From Paramarasmius palmivorus (Eukaryota; Basidiomycota; Agaricomycetes; Agaricales; Marasmiaceae): DNA of 64,000 nt. The position numbers and the translations under genes are program-made. Position 1 is the first letter of the stretch; each line of letters opens with the position of its first letter. The notes under the pieces were generated by a model. It saw only the letters and a program-made list of their open reading frames with translations. It made no database searches and was not told where the DNA came from. Positions 23,543-36,600 of the stretch are shown in pieces. Location: contig JAYKXP010000175.1 in NCBI GenBank assembly GCA_037176845.1, positions 1-64,000 on the forward strand, in the 5' to 3' direction.

Positions 23543-24108
23543 ATTGTTTTTGAGTGCAGGTACATGTAGTACTCTACTGAATTCTCTAGGAATGCCTCTA
23601 GGATTGTGGCTTTGTCTAGGCTAGGCTTCAACAACAAGTTGGATGACAGATTGGAGTATTCTGCTGGCAATGCACATATAAGTGCCATTGCTTGTAGTTT
23701 GTTGTCCAACTTGTCTATTGTGAAGTCTGATGGCCTGAGATTGCGAATAGTGGACATTGCCTTTTCAATCCTGACCCCATAGGCATTGAAACGAGCACCA
23801 GGCTTCTTGGAGACATGAGCATCCTCCAGTGCTTTCCACATCTTTACAGGGTCATTCTGAATATCCCTGATGTTTACTTTTTAGTCTTGATCCACTAAGA
23901 GGTAGATCTCTCCAGCAGCTTGCTCCTTCTTTGTCTCCCATTTCTCTGCCAGCTCCTTGTCTTCTGGTTTTGTTTCTCTACCAGATACCAATCCCCACAG
24001 TTTACAACACATTAACCATGCAGTTGTATCACCTCTCCAGCCAGCATAGTTGTTGTTCAAGGGTGTAATCCTTGGTGTACTTGTTGATTCTGATATTGTA
24101 AATGTCAA
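23536..24108 (-). pseudogene. copia Gag fragment fused to pre-integrase
   Basis: The Gag-like part starts MTFTISESTSTPRITPLN with NYAGWRGDTTAWL, has an in-frame stop at 23881-23883, then continues MWKALEDAHVSKKPGARF and LQAMALICALPAEYSN, as in UBN2-type copia Gag. At about 23560 it runs directly into the segment before the integrase; the zinc knuckle and protease expected between them are missing, indicating an internal deletion. Confidence 0.8.
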
Positions 24109-24301
24109 TGTTTTGGTTGTTGTATAAGCCTACAAGTGCAATGAATGCACAATAAACAATATATAACCAGTCAATGAATGAACTGGCACAATAACACTTG
24201 ACTTGTAACAAGTCAAATAGCAAAAGCCCGCAGTAGTAACAAATTCAATTGTATGAATCAACAGTTGTATGCACAGTTTAAAAGGCCAGGGCCCATAACC
24301 T

Positions 24302-24535
24302 GTTAGAATCTATATCAAAGTATTACCAGTTAAACTGATCAATAACAATAACTTGAACTCAATGCAATTGACTGTGATCACCCAAAAGTGTTGATAATAG
24401 TAACTTTTGTATTGAAAATGTGTTTCAAGTGTCAACTCTCTGTGACATGTAAGTAATTACTGTTTGTTTGTACCTATTGTGACACAGATTGCTCAAGGCA
24501 TTAAAGTACTGTCCACTAATGTGAAAATATGTGTT
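24302..24535 (-). repeat. 5' LTR and primer-binding site of the copia element
   Basis: The LTR begins (plus sense) TGTTAGAATCTATATC. The inner flank at 24288-24301 is complementary to the anticodon region of initiator-Met tRNA, as in Drosophila copia. The outer boundary is set only by homology with 21115-21349 and may be off by tens of bases. Confidence 0.75.
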
Positions 24536-27500
24536 TTACCTTTTTGTCTGTACTGCATGACACAGGCCTGCCTTTGAGAAAGCACTTGCCTTATCTGGAA
24601 CTGGTAATTAACTTCTAGGCTGTGTTGGAGAGAACTAGTATCTACCTTGCCTAGAGTGTTTCTGGAGACTCTAAGGCTGAGAGCATCTGATGCCTGTTTG
24701 ATACTCTTGGCCTCAATGGGATGTCTGATGAGGAAGATTCTACTGTTCCTCTGTGTCACCTGGACCAGTCCATCCCCAATTGGCATAGAAGAGAAATCTC
24801 CTCACTTGTGACTGAAGTAGATGACAAGTTCCTTGTTCAGTTGAAGTCCAGCACCAATCAAAACAAGGCTTGCCAGGTTCAATATCCATCTGACATTATC
24901 AGTCATTGTCTAGCTATTCCCAACCTTTCTCACAATTACTGCCATGCCAGCTGGCTTGTGGCTCAAAGATTCTGCAGACTTGGCATTCCTTTGTCCAAAT
25001 GGGAACACTCTATTGCACCCTCTTCTGCAGTTTGTAGTTGATTCTGATGCTGAGATGAGCACTAAAATATTGTACTATAATGCTGTATCCTAGTGAATTA
25101 CTATAAATGGCAACTAAGCTGCTATTCTGATACTCATCTCTGCCTTAGAATGCCTCCAAAGAGGTAAAGGGCACCTTAGAGATCAATACTTGCTGCCTTG
25201 TCTTTGCTAGGAGCATTTGATATTATGATCGTCATCTCAAAATAGATTTGCCCATGACACCAAAACAAAGTTGCCCCACTGCATGCTAAATTTTCTTATC
25301 CCTTTCACAATTCCTTCACCAAATCTTGTCCTTTGCTATTACTTTTGAAACAAGGTCATTTCATTCTTTCAGACTACATTCACCAACCAATTCAGTAACA
25401 ACCCAGCAGTGTTCCAAATGTTAAGGTTGAGTTTGAGTGGCATAGGCAAAAGTCAAGTGGACAATGGTGAGTAATTCAGTTTGGACCACAAGGTTAATGC
25501 TCAGGTATCTTTATTGATGGAGATCATGTTCTGGTGATTTCATTGATGCAAACAATCACAGTCTGCCTTTTCACACAATGAACCTGCCTGCAATTTGTTG
25601 AATAGACAGAACATTTTGTACCCAGAAACTCAAAAAAAGGGCACAGGAAATATGAGGTGAGGGGTTGGACTTCTGTTGATGTGGTAACTGCAGCTGAGTA
25701 TCTCACTGTTGACTCTGAGCTGTCTTTGAGGCTGTGCTGGTATTGGAGATCTGCCCTGTGTTGCTGGTTGACAGAACTGATCTGCTTGTGTTCTTGGTGG
25801 TGTTCAGAGAGGTGCAGTTAGCAATAAAGCAGCACCCTTGTTTCAAAGAGGTCAACACATATGTGTCTTATCCAGGACCACTTACTCTGCCATTCAAGTG
25901 TTTGAAAGCAGACAACTCTATCACTTTATCAGGAGACAGCTCTGTCATCATCTTTCATTGGTTTAGTCCAAGTTGAAGAGGGGGAGTTTTCAGAGTCAAA
26001 TGAGAAGGATGATGAAGTTGTATCAGGATCTGAAGGATCTAACTATGATTCCATGTATGAAGTGTCTGACTTGTATTCCACGTTCACTGATGTACTTTAT
26101 AGAGACAATTGAAACCCATTGTGTGCATGGAGCTATACAAATGGTATATGGGGCTATGGTTATTAGTATGTATCACACATCTAGTTTGATGTTGATTGGC
26201 AGTATCTAAATGGTTCACAGAGAACTACTTCCACCTTCTACTTTCCACCTGGTTGTGCTAGAGTATTTGGCTGGCTTTTACCCACCTGTAAACAAATCAT
26301 ATCAACACAGTTGGCTTGTCACATGCTTGAGGCAGGCTTTCAAGTCTCTTGTATCTGCTTATTCTTACTATGACATGCCCATACACTACCCTTCTCCTTT
26401 TGTGGTGGCCAATGCATTGACAATGTCACCTGGTCTATTCTATGCAACGAAGATGACATAGATGTCTGTTTTTAAAGGTTTCATTCCTGTGTATTTTGCT
26501 GACTATGTAGTACAGGTTGACATTATGTTTTCTTTTGATACTCTTAGTGGGGAGATTGAAACCACTGGTATAATCTACATGCCCTCAGATTGGTTCGAAG
26601 AGGTCAAGAAAGGAGTGGTTGATTGGGTGGTTCTCACAGATGATTGGGAGGAGGTGAGGCTTCAGGTAAAGCTATACAGTGTACAATAAGAGACATCTCA
26701 ATTGTAGTGTGATTTCCTTGGAATGATGGGCATGTCAGATGCAACAATCCTTGCAGTCCTGTTTGTAGGAGGAAGTGATATTAAGTAGTCTAGTTTTTAT
26801 GGTAGTCTGGTATAACCACTGATCTCGTATGGGCCTTTAATATCACCTCTCTTGGCATATGAATTTGTTGGCCTGGTCTCAGTGTCGTTCCAATGATCCC
26901 AGGCAGTCCATAGCTGTAATATTCAATATGTATGTTACTTAGCAGCAGGAAAACCCTGGGTTTATATGAGCTGAGTCTATAGTAAAATCACTGAATTATT
27001 AGGGATGTTCAAGAAGCAAGGGAAGATCTGACAAGATGGCCCTGAAGCAGCATCAAGCCAACCCAGTACTGCCATATTCTGACTCAACGTTAAAGGTTAT
27101 CCCCTTGATATGATGTTCCATAGGGAACAAACTGCACAAATGGGTAAATGGTGTTGTTTGGCTGGTGTAAGGACCATAGAGCAAACCCCATTGTTTTTTC
27201 ACCTCTTGCACATTGTGGATAGCCAGTATTGTTCTCACTTCATCATGTTGACATCATAACAGGATCTTTGTCTTTGTATATACAATATTTATTAGAATTT
27301 GTTTAGTACAAACTCTTAATTCATATTTAAACCTTGTATGAATATGTAGTTAACTAGTCTTGGAATTAACACTTTATATCTCTTAACCTATGCTCATATG
27401 GTTACCCTCAGTGCTCATAGCATTTACTACAACAACCTCCAGCTATATTTGTTCAACACATCTAGTGATATAGTCTTCCTAGTGCCTAACAGCATTCAAT

Positions 27501-30500
27501 CTCTTGTGTTGGTCATGTTCATGACATTCTTGAGTGATTCACAGTGATCACTGAGAAGTCTGTTGGCCTCCTTGCCTACCTACAAGCACAAGGCACTCAT
27601 GTAAATGAACTGTTCACATTGACTTTGTTCTCCTACTTGAGTTCTGTCCATACAGCAAGGAGCTATAGCAGGGATGATATCAATGCTGGTCTCCCAGAGA
27701 CATCCTTAAACTCTTACCTGAGTCTCATTGCAATATGCTGACTTGATATAATCCATCATGTTGAGGTGCACAAGCTTCCAGTGTATCAAGTTTCTCCTAG
27801 GGGTTACTGTCAAGGACAGCAATGATGACTAATGACAAGGCATTAATGAAAGCTTGTATTCTGGAATCCATGAGGGCTGATAGTGTAGATCAAGGGTTGC
27901 TTAACAGCCTTTGACTTGTTGAGAGTGGCAAAGATAAGAGAAATGCTTCATAATGTGTTTGCAGTTTGGCTGAGAATGACTTCTAAGTTGGAGTATCAGT
28001 AATATTTCTTTGGTGCCCAACATCCTTACTGAGCATGAGATATTTACCATGCAAATACCAGAGCCAATAAAATGCAATCAACCAGTTGTGATATTTTGCT
28101 GAGGCCAGTGACAAAGTCTTCCTGTGCTTCTCCTATGTCTGTTACCATTGTCAGACTGTTACAATGAATGGTAAGCCACTGAGCATCTGAGAACAGAACA
28201 GAGTATATACTTACATTGAAAGCATCAGCACTGTACTGCCTGATAGGTGAGGAATTTGTCTATCTCCACCAGGGTCTTCCTCTTCTTCTCTGTCTTCATG
28301 TCCACTGCCCTCATCTATTGCAGACATTAAGGAAGGGGGATGAATTGCAAAGATAAACTTGTGCCTTTTGAGTGACAAGCAACCTCTCAATTGCCTGAAT
28401 GTTGAACTTGTAACAGGGTGTGAGAAGACCTACCACATGCCACTTCATTTATAGATATGTTAGTTGTTCCAGTTCTTTCTTCTATATCTAGGTTTCCACA
28501 CACTTTTCCTGGCTTGACTTTGCTGCATTAACATATGAACCTATATGCATCAAGCCAACCCCAGAACCTTTGTCTCCCACAATACTGTAATGAAAACTAT
28601 CTCCTGTAATTTTGAGGAATTAGCCTCTTCTATTTAATGGGGAATGACTTTACAACAGTACTTGGTCACTGTCTTTCAACCAACAAGCTGCACTGGATAA
28701 AAAGCAAACTGTAACTATGGGACATTCTCAATGCTTTCCTAAATATCTCAATATTCAAAATGGTGCTAGGAGCTCAGGATGTATTCAGTTTATGGTAAGG
28801 TCAGACATCTAATCACGAGTTCTACACCTTACTCTATCAAGTCCAATTTCCAGCTGCAGTGAGAGGTGATACAAAGGAACAGAAGGAGGAAAGACAGGTA
28901 GCTGACCCGTCTGAGTTTGTTGCTGTAATGTCCACTGTCAAGCTGGTCAAATGCTCTTTTGTGACAGTAATACTCCTTTTTTGTGTTTGATGGTGCATCT
29001 GTAATCCCCCATATTGTTGTACTTACAACTGTTACTAACAGGTGGTGTTCTTCACATACAGAAGGTTTAAAACTGAAGTATCCTCAAAGCTGAGCAACAA
29101 TTCCTCTCCAGGCCTCATTGTCCATTCATCTTACCACATGTATACACAATATCATTGGGGACCTATCAAGAGAACCATTGGGGTCAAACCTAGAGAATTG
29201 TATATGCTGGTTCTGTCAGTGCAAATTGTTGTTTCCCCTCTCATTTCCACCATTACTTTCAGCCAAGGTCCTGTGTATACTCTGCAACTGACACTATGTA
29301 CTTGAACTATCATGTTCAGTATATTGCAACAATGCAAGGACTCTTCTAACACAGATAATCAAACACTGTTTTGTTTTCTACTGCTACAATGAGTTACCTT
29401 TACCAAGTGATGGGTTTGTGTAGCTCTGAAGCCAACATTCAAGACTCCAATTGGAGGCCTGCAATGCTCTCATGATATTGCAGGTCATGTGTGAGTACCC
29501 AGCTTCTAATGAGGTTTCCTATCAGCATTGAATTCAATTTCAGAGCCAACATCCATCAACCAATACTTTCTACTTGTGGATAGCAAGTCCCAGGTCCAGA
29601 AGATACTAAGGTCTAGTCAATACCTGGTTTGAGGTCAGATCTAATCAGAGTTTCAAAAGTTTCCTTTGAGTGGAGCTAAACTGAAGAGACAGGTGACACT
29701 AGCAGAATGTTTGTTTGATGAGCAACACTTCCCATGTTCAGATCTGACTAGATTTTTAGATAGTGGTAACACTTAAATTAAAAAGGCCAGAACATTGAAT
29801 CAAGCTTACCAGTTTTTTATTGCTTTCTGAACACTGGTAACTCAATAACATTGATTTGCGCACTCCGGGGAGTATCAAGAGTGCCACCATGCTCCCAAGC
29901 ATCCATCATTTGAGGTTGCCCTTTCACTTCTCAGCTACCTCCACTTCCACTTTGTCAGGTGCGAATAATTATTGTTTGCCTCCATTGCTATTCCAAATCT
30001 GATTTCCATATGGTACTGCAGGCTGCCTGTTGGCATTGAGGTAATGTTCCATTGATTAATGGGCATTCCCTTGGTGTTTCTGATAAGCTGATTAGGAACC
30101 ACAACCATACACACTGGTGCTTAGCTCTTATATAGAGTTAGACACATATGTTTTGCCTCCTTCATCTAGGGTTCTTTAGCTTTTGCAAATCTTTTTGACT
30201 GCTATGATCCTTTTATATACTGCTTTCCTTGTATGTAAAGGGAAACACTTGTTTTCAAAGCCATAAAAGCAGGTTTACACAAGATGCTAGCTGTTTATTG
30301 TGGGAATCACCTCTCATCCACTAGTGCGATTCTCATTCAAAAAGTACAGTGTACTTCCTTCAGTCACCACTTCCTCAAGATGGCCTTGTCTGGTTCATTA
30401 CAAAATGGCCATTCCTTTGTACGTCTTAGATTAGAGCACCCAGATTTGAATCTGGTCAAGTTGAGCTGCATATTCCTTATAATCAGGTTTTCCTGAGTAT

Positions 30501-31435
30501 GGCCCCTCACCTTCCTTCCTCTCCTTCACCATGAGTCTTTATAGCACCTTAGAAAATCTATAGGTCATAAATCATGGATTTCCTTTGCATGTGATACTAA
30601 CTCTGCTGCCTTTAGCCCTGCTAACATCGTAGACTACATATTCCCAATGCTTTCTCTTAAAGTTCTGTCTAGATTTGAATCTAGCAGCCCACGTGCTAAG
30701 AAGCCCATTCTTACATATTGACAACAGAAGATCAAAGTCTCCATGCATAGATTTTGGTCTCCAGAAGATTTTGATGCCCTCATTGCTCTTCTACATCACA
30801 CTGGTGGGCTAATTGTCAGCTTGGTTGCCCTAGAGTCCCTGACTTGTCCATTATCTAATTCTTCCTTTGAAGTAGTCCATCATGAGCTGGTTGCCATTAT
30901 CGGTCACTTTTTCCTTTCTGCTAGACTCTCCTACCATCAATCTGATGCTGCAACCACCAAAGGTAGGACTGCTGGTGAGGCATTTTTCTTTGACGTCCAA
31001 AACAGCAACTGGTCTATGTCCGAACATTAAAGCTATACCTGTACTGTGAATGGTGAAGATGCTGTTGCTGACATGTATATGTTTGAGTCAAACAATGGGA
31101 CTGTTTATCAGCTCATAGCTGCCAACCATCATCCTCTGAAAGTTGTATTAGGAATGGCCAACAGTACGAGACCTTCCTTGTTCCATAACATAATGTCTTA
31201 CTGATATAGCTCTGAATAGCTCTACATATGTGCTTCCTTTCCTCCATGCACTTAGTCTCGTTGTACAGAGACACTACCTTCAAGAATGGTGTTTCCTGGA
31301 CTTTGCTGAACTGGCATCCAGGACTATGTCTGCTTACATGTGGTACTACACTTACTGCATCATAGGTGAGCACAACTTCAATGCCTGTTGCACACCCTCA
31401 AAATTGCTTGATTCTCCTCCTCTATGACCTACTAT
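24536..31435. other. Gene-poor AT-rich stretch, about 6.9 kb
   Basis: I read all frames and recognise no domain. Longer open frames (24721-25041, 25734-25976, 26210-26461, 29042-29305, 30743-31030) start and stop irregularly, overlap on both strands and carry no family motif. The composition is uniform and rich in TG, CA and TA steps, as expected of old repeat sequence with many C-to-T changes. Confidence 0.6.
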
Positions 31436-31675
31436 TTACATCAGCAATGAGTCGTTAGTTTGAAGGACCAAAGGACTCACTTTCACAAGCTTGCCCACAA
31501 GGCACACCCTTTTGTTGATATACAGAGGCATCATGGAAGTGGTAATCTCAGGAGAGGTGACTAGATGGCCAGGAGTCTCTTCTTTGGGGCCAGACTGGTC
31601 GGCAGTGGCTTGCACTTCAGGAAGGGCAGCAACCTTAGGGGTTTCCATGGCATGAAGGTGGGGGTTGTTGGTCAA
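31436..31675 (-). pseudogene. Possible replication protein A subunit 3 (RPA14)-like remnant
   Basis: The last 40 residues read SPEITTSMMPLYINKRVCLV then GKLVKVSP. This resembles the start of the small OB-fold subunit of RPA, where a motif of the type R-I-N-x-x-M-L-x-x-[FY]-[IV]-x-K-x-V-x-x-V-G-[KR] is expected. RPA3 helps single-strand DNA binding in replication and repair. Only the first part of the OB fold is present and the frame stops at 31436. A GTAAAT donor lies within the last codons, so splicing to an unseen exon is possible. The similarity is short and could be chance. Confidence 0.35.
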
Positions 31676-34557
31676 GATGCGTGATCAGAACAGGATAGGG
31701 AATAGCCAATTTTTTTTCCAGGTTCTGATGGATCAAGCATGCCCAGATTGATACAATGCATCCAGGTAACCAGTGGTCTTTTATAAACCTGAAACGAAAC
31801 AATCGTAACACTGCAACACTAAAAATGGAGGTCAATACTCTGTCTACAACACCATCCTTCTGCTCTGGACGACTCACCACAGACAAATGGTTGCGTCAAG
31901 TACTCACCAAGGTGGAGTGTTTTGCCCTCATACTATGCATCTATCCATTCACCCCAAACCTAGAGTGTGCTCTTTTTCAATGTGTCTGACAAGCCAGAAA
32001 TTGTTTGGCTCCAATGTTCCAAGATCGAAAGGCTTGATTTCCAGCCTTATCTGGACCCAGATAACCAAGTGGAAGGGGCAACAGCCCAAATCTATTGCTT
32101 CTGCATTGAGTTGGCACCTGTGGAAAGCTTTAGCCTGTCTTACTTCGGGCAAATGACGTGCAATGGGTTTGACCTCAACGACTGCATAACTTGTGAGCTT
32201 CAGAGCTATACAGATGGATTGCAGCATCCATGGTATGGCCCCTTATTAGTAGTGTGGGACAATGAGGACATTATCACACATGAAAATCTTGAACTCATGG
32301 GCAAGCAGGTTCTAGGGTGTGATGGCGGGCCAACTACCTCTCTACAGATAGTAGTGCTGAGCAATGATGATAAGGGAAAGGGGACGATCTGGTGTGAGGC
32401 TTATAAAACGCTTATGAACAAGCAAAATATATATGCCAAGTTGTGCGAGCGGAGTTCAACGTTGTCAAAGGATCTGTACAATTAACACAAGAAATCAACT
32501 AGCACACTAGTTGAATGTCTACAAATCACTAGGATACAAGGGAAGTGTATGAGCAATGAATGAAACAATGTAATATAATAATATGGTCTTGATATAATCA
32601 AGACAACGCGAGCCAACCTATAAACCTATCTAAACTATTCCTATACATTCCTATGATGCAAAATAACCTATCAAACCCGACAAAGGGTAAAGACCTATTG
32701 TTCCTATGAAAGGCACTGGTTACACTAGTCGAACTAGCAGTAGGACTGCCAACTCGATGCCCAAGGGATATTCCAATCGATATTGGAAAGCTGTTAAGCC
32801 TCCATATGGTTCTCATATCCATGACCCGGTTACTCAGACATTTCTAATCCAGGTAACTTTGCTCTCAAAGGTGACTCACACTCCCAGCTTCTACCGTATT
32901 TGTTATATAGCTCTGATTCATCCTCTAGGGTCCTTCTACACTGTGGTAGTTGGTCCTCATCCACTATCCCATCCCATATGTCCCATAGCGCACTTATAGT
33001 GTAGCCATATGACCTACTAGCAAGTCTACCATGTACAGTAGCATGTCCTCATAAGGTCCCAGCCTGATAATAGAGTATAGATACAGTCTACAGGTTTTGA
33101 CGTGTATCCTAGTGCAATAATATAGGGCTAACAACGACATCAACATCTATGCGTGCATAGCTAGTATTCACTACACAGTGCATGCCTATCTTATTCCTTG
33201 TCATATGTGCACTACTAGGTTCCTAGCAGTGATACCAAGTCCATATAGTACTTAGTATAATGTACTAGTGCAATTCTGAACACAACAATTAGTGTCAAAA
33301 CAACTGGTTTTCAGCGATTTTGGTCTGGTACCCTCACACCGGCATGGGCACAAGGCACTATACGATGTTAAGCAGGCAGACACAAGTCAGATACTAGCCC
33401 AAATGACCAAGTTAGCATAACTAAAGTGATAAAATACAAGACAACTTGTCTAGCCCAAATGACCAAGAGGTCAAGATGGGGAACCAGGCATCTACAACTA
33501 CGGTTTATATGTGAAGAGTCTGTCTTGGTGAGAATTGTACAAGTAAGCAATCAGAATGATATGGAAAGATGTAGAACAATGGAAGAATGCTGTGGAACGT
33601 TCCAGTGGATAAGAGGCTATATGCGATATAAGTGGAAAATGATAAGATGAAGATAAGAAAATAGATAAGATGAAGATAAGAAAATAGATAAGGGGACTTA
33701 GAGAAATGAAAGGAAAAAGCTATGCTCTATCACATAGGGTGAGTTTATGAGTTTGATAAGACAAGTATAGCTGACAAGAAACTACAGTTACCTCAACAAT
33801 GGCTACAGTAATGTTGTCCATGATGGATCAGTGGAGTACAACAGCAGTAATTCAGAATAATGGGCAAAGAGCCATGATAGATCCAGATTGAGATTGGGGT
33901 TTTGTATCCTACAAACAGTCTTATTGCTGAGTATATACTGCAAATGAACAACAAGTTATGTGTAGCATCGTAAGGAAAGGGTGGTAGGATGGAAGGATGT
34001 TCATATGAGCAATGAAGTGGAAGGGAGGAGGCAGTATGAGAGTTTGACATCATACAGGTGCTGAAATCAAAGATACACTGTAAGCTTGAGTACCACACAA
34101 AAAGATTAAATCATACCTCGAGTAGACGCTGCATCATCACCATTCCTCTGATGCCAGTGATATTTCACTGTTCTGTTGGTGATGAAGAACAAGGCTGCAG
34201 ACTGTAGAAGAATGGTGAACGGAGGTACAATTATCAACATAAAGTACTCACTACAATGAGTGTTGCTGACCAAATTGACGGGTTGAATGATTGCTGGCCT
34301 ACAGGGAAAACACAGTTAGCGAAACAAGAATGGATAGGTGCAATAAAGTTGAATACAGATTTCCTGCTCTCTTGCTGCTGAAGCTAGCTCCCATCGGGGC
34401 AGATGCTTTTCCTAGGCAGCAAGAGAACAGGAGATCCCAGACAGGATTAGTTGATGAGAGATGAGACCTACCAATTACTTGACTTGCAGTAGAACCCATT
34501 GTTTTTGATGATGATGATTAGAAAGAAGGGAAACCTGGAGCACATGATGTTACTGAT
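31676..34557. other. No recognised gene; degenerate repeats
   Basis: A 172-codon plus-strand frame at 31967-32485 is open but matches no family I know (it contains WYGPLLVVWDNEDI). The rest, 32500-34550, resembles LTR or spacer sequence with stops in all frames. A short tandem repeat lies at 33641-33692. Confidence 0.5.
33641..33692 (+). repeat. 23 bp tandem repeat, 2.3 units
   Basis: Two identical units starting GATAAGATGAAGATAAG (33641-33663 and 33664-33686) are followed by a partial third. The segment is purine-rich. Confidence 0.85.
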
Positions 34558-34607
34558 GTGACCAAACATGTTAAGCATGTGATCCATCTTGTTTACTCGT
34601 TTACCAT

Positions 34608-35455
34608 CATGTCTCGTGCAAAACGGCAGAATACCAAGTTTCAAGGCCTACAGCGTTTCTCAGTCAATGTCAACAATGCTGCCAAGAAGCATCAGACAAT
34701 GCTTTGCTCTCAAGAGTTGACGGCTGATGGTCGACGGGTCATAGAAAAGCTGGTTCCTGTACTGCCCCCTCCAACACTGGCAAAGAAGTCCAGAGTGCTC
34801 TGCAACATTGCTGAATCGCAGGATTGGGATTACAGAGTGGATTACAGGCTGGGATTTGGTAGCTTTGCAGTGGGAGGAGAGTTTGGGTTGCCTCCTGTAT
34901 TAGAACAAGAGGCGGAGCTGGGGAAGAAGAGACACACAGATGCATTGGTAAGTCCTCTTAGGATTGTAGTGAGCTGCCCTACTTACTTTCTTTCCATTAT
35001 GCTTCCAAGCATAGACCTATGAGAGATTGGATGGTCTTAGCATTGGATTACCTCATGGAACTCATGTATCATGAAGGCCAGGGCACATCAACGACTCAAC
35101 TGGAATGCCATAGCTGCAAGAAGGTGGGAGAGGACTTGTTGCAGTGTTGTGACTGCTTCTCTAGGCGTCTCTTATGCTCCAGCTGCATCATCAGAGAGCA
35201 TGAAAGTTGTCCTTTTGGCAACATCGAGGTGTGTACCATAATATATTCTCAGTGCCATGAAACAAGCTAACATCGACCCACATACAGCAATGGAACAGCC
35301 AATTTTTCAAAAGGACAACATTATTTCATCAAGGTCTTATCATTCAGCTTGGACATCCTATTGGCAAGAAGTGCTCAAAGTTTCAACAATACTGGACTAG
35401 ATTTACTGTTGTGGATCTAGAGGGCATGCAGGAAGCTACAGTGCAATTCTGTGAG
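34608..35455 (+). pseudogene. KDZ-transposon protein N-terminus with CxC2-like zinc cluster
   Basis: The first exon (ATG at 34608) reads MSRAKRQNTKFQGLQRFSVN and ends at 34947. Introns are predicted at 34948-35009 and 35229-35287. The spliced frame reads MRDWMVLALDYLMELMYHEG, then a cysteine cluster ECHSCKKVG, CCDCFSRRLLCSSC and HESCPFGNIEQW, then GLIIQLGH and VQFCECR. This matches the CxC2 zinc cluster that precedes KDZ (Kyakuja-Dileera-Zisupton) transposase domains in mushrooms. The catalytic domain is missing because the reading frame passes into gypsy pol near 35456. Confidence 0.8.
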
Positions 35456-35657
35456 TGCAGGACAGTTTCTGCAGGTGAAGCAAAAAGAATGCCTCCACAC
35501 AGAGACTATGATATCACCATTGACACAGAGGATCGTCCATTGCTGCCAATTGGGAAGTTATACAACATGTCTGAAAAGAAACTCAAGGCACTTAAAGAGT
35601 ACCTGGATAACATGTTGGGCAAAGGATTTGTCCACCCATCAAATTCACCAGTAGGAG
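35456..35657 (+). pseudogene. Ty3/gypsy pol, segment before reverse transcriptase
   Basis: The frame continues EAKRMPPHRDYDITID, GKLYNMSEKKLKALKEYLD and KGFVHPSNSPVG, the usual lead-in to a Ty3/gypsy reverse transcriptase. It is joined in frame to the KDZ-type cysteine protein on its left. It is interrupted at 35657 by the MITE at 35658-36600. Confidence 0.9.
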
Positions 35658-36600
35658 TGGGTACCAGCAATGATGGGGGTAGCCGCGGCGGATGACTAAG
35701 CACATTGCCCTTCAAATCGCGACTAATCTGGTGCATCTGCAAGACTTCTTTACCAATGTGTATTCATCCCAGATTATCCTATTTTTTCTGTAAGTACCAA
35801 AGGTTTAGATGTATCCAAAGGCTCAGATTAAATTTTTAGACAAATAGCGCGGTGTAAAATTGAGAGCGTGACAAAGAAATATTTCCCCTTGACACTCTGT
35901 ACTTATAGTCCACTGTAGACAGTCATCTGGCATGGCATGTTCGCCATATGAGTGCTAAGCAACATATTCAAGACCCTCAATCACCAGTGACCACTACTTC
36001 ACTATACTAGCTATGGAATATGCTGTTGATACGCTGGGAGAGCTTCTCAAGAGCTTTAAGTCATACTCCTTCATGATTTCTTGCTGCGATTGAACATAGG
36101 TTGCCTAAGGACTCGAGTCAGGTCATGTAAACTGCATTCTCAACATTTGGGTGTGAGTGAAAGGCGGAAGAAGCTTGTTTTTGATGATGAAGGAGCTGGG
36201 CACGTGAATCAGATGCGCGATGTCACATCAATGTCACACCTACGCGCATCATTTTTGCGCCAAAAACTAAAGCAAAATTATAACACTGTCCCTCCCTTTT
36301 ATGTCGAGATTTTTGTGCCAAACATCATATTTTGTTTGTCTCCAGGGTGTCTAATCTTTCTTTTGTGATAATTGGGATGACTTAGGCCAGAACCACATGC
36401 CAAAACGCGTCGCGGGCGATTAATTTACAAAATAAAGATTACACGACCTGCACACAACTAATAAATATGAATCCTGATACTCAGAATGGTAGGAGATAGA
36501 GAATTGTAAGAAAGAAATTGATTAGGATTGTTTGAGGTGTTTTGGGCCAATTTGACAACATGTACAAATAAAAGCCTGCGCGTGGCAATTGCTGGTACCC
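35658..36600. mobile_element. Non-autonomous hAT-like MITE with 8 bp target-site duplication
   Basis: The 943 bp insert begins TGGGTACCAGCAAT and ends ATTGCTGGTACCC, giving inverted ends of about 13 bp. It is flanked by AGTAGGAG at 35650-35657 and 36601-36608, an 8 bp direct repeat typical of hAT insertions. Removing the insert and one copy of AGTAGGAG leaves the gypsy frame uninterrupted across the site. No transposase is encoded inside. Confidence 0.9.

Larger units (their letters stand above)
21443..24535 (-). mobile_element. Ty1/copia retrotransposon, 3'-truncated
   Basis: The 5' LTR is at 24302-24535. Next to it lies a primer-binding site (minus strand GGTTATGGGCCC) matching the half-tRNA-iMet type used by copia. 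Order on the minus strand is Gag, integrase, reverse transcriptase, the Ty1/copia order. The left end keeps only about 30 bp of LTR (21443-21473), joined directly to a truncated reverse transcriptase, so RNase H and most of the 3' LTR are deleted. Confidence 0.85.

Noticed and set aside
33300..33365. Possible 5S rRNA-like segment (CACTATACGATGTTAAGCAG)
   Set aside because: Only a short stretch resembles tRNA/5S-type motifs and the 5S internal control region order is absent.
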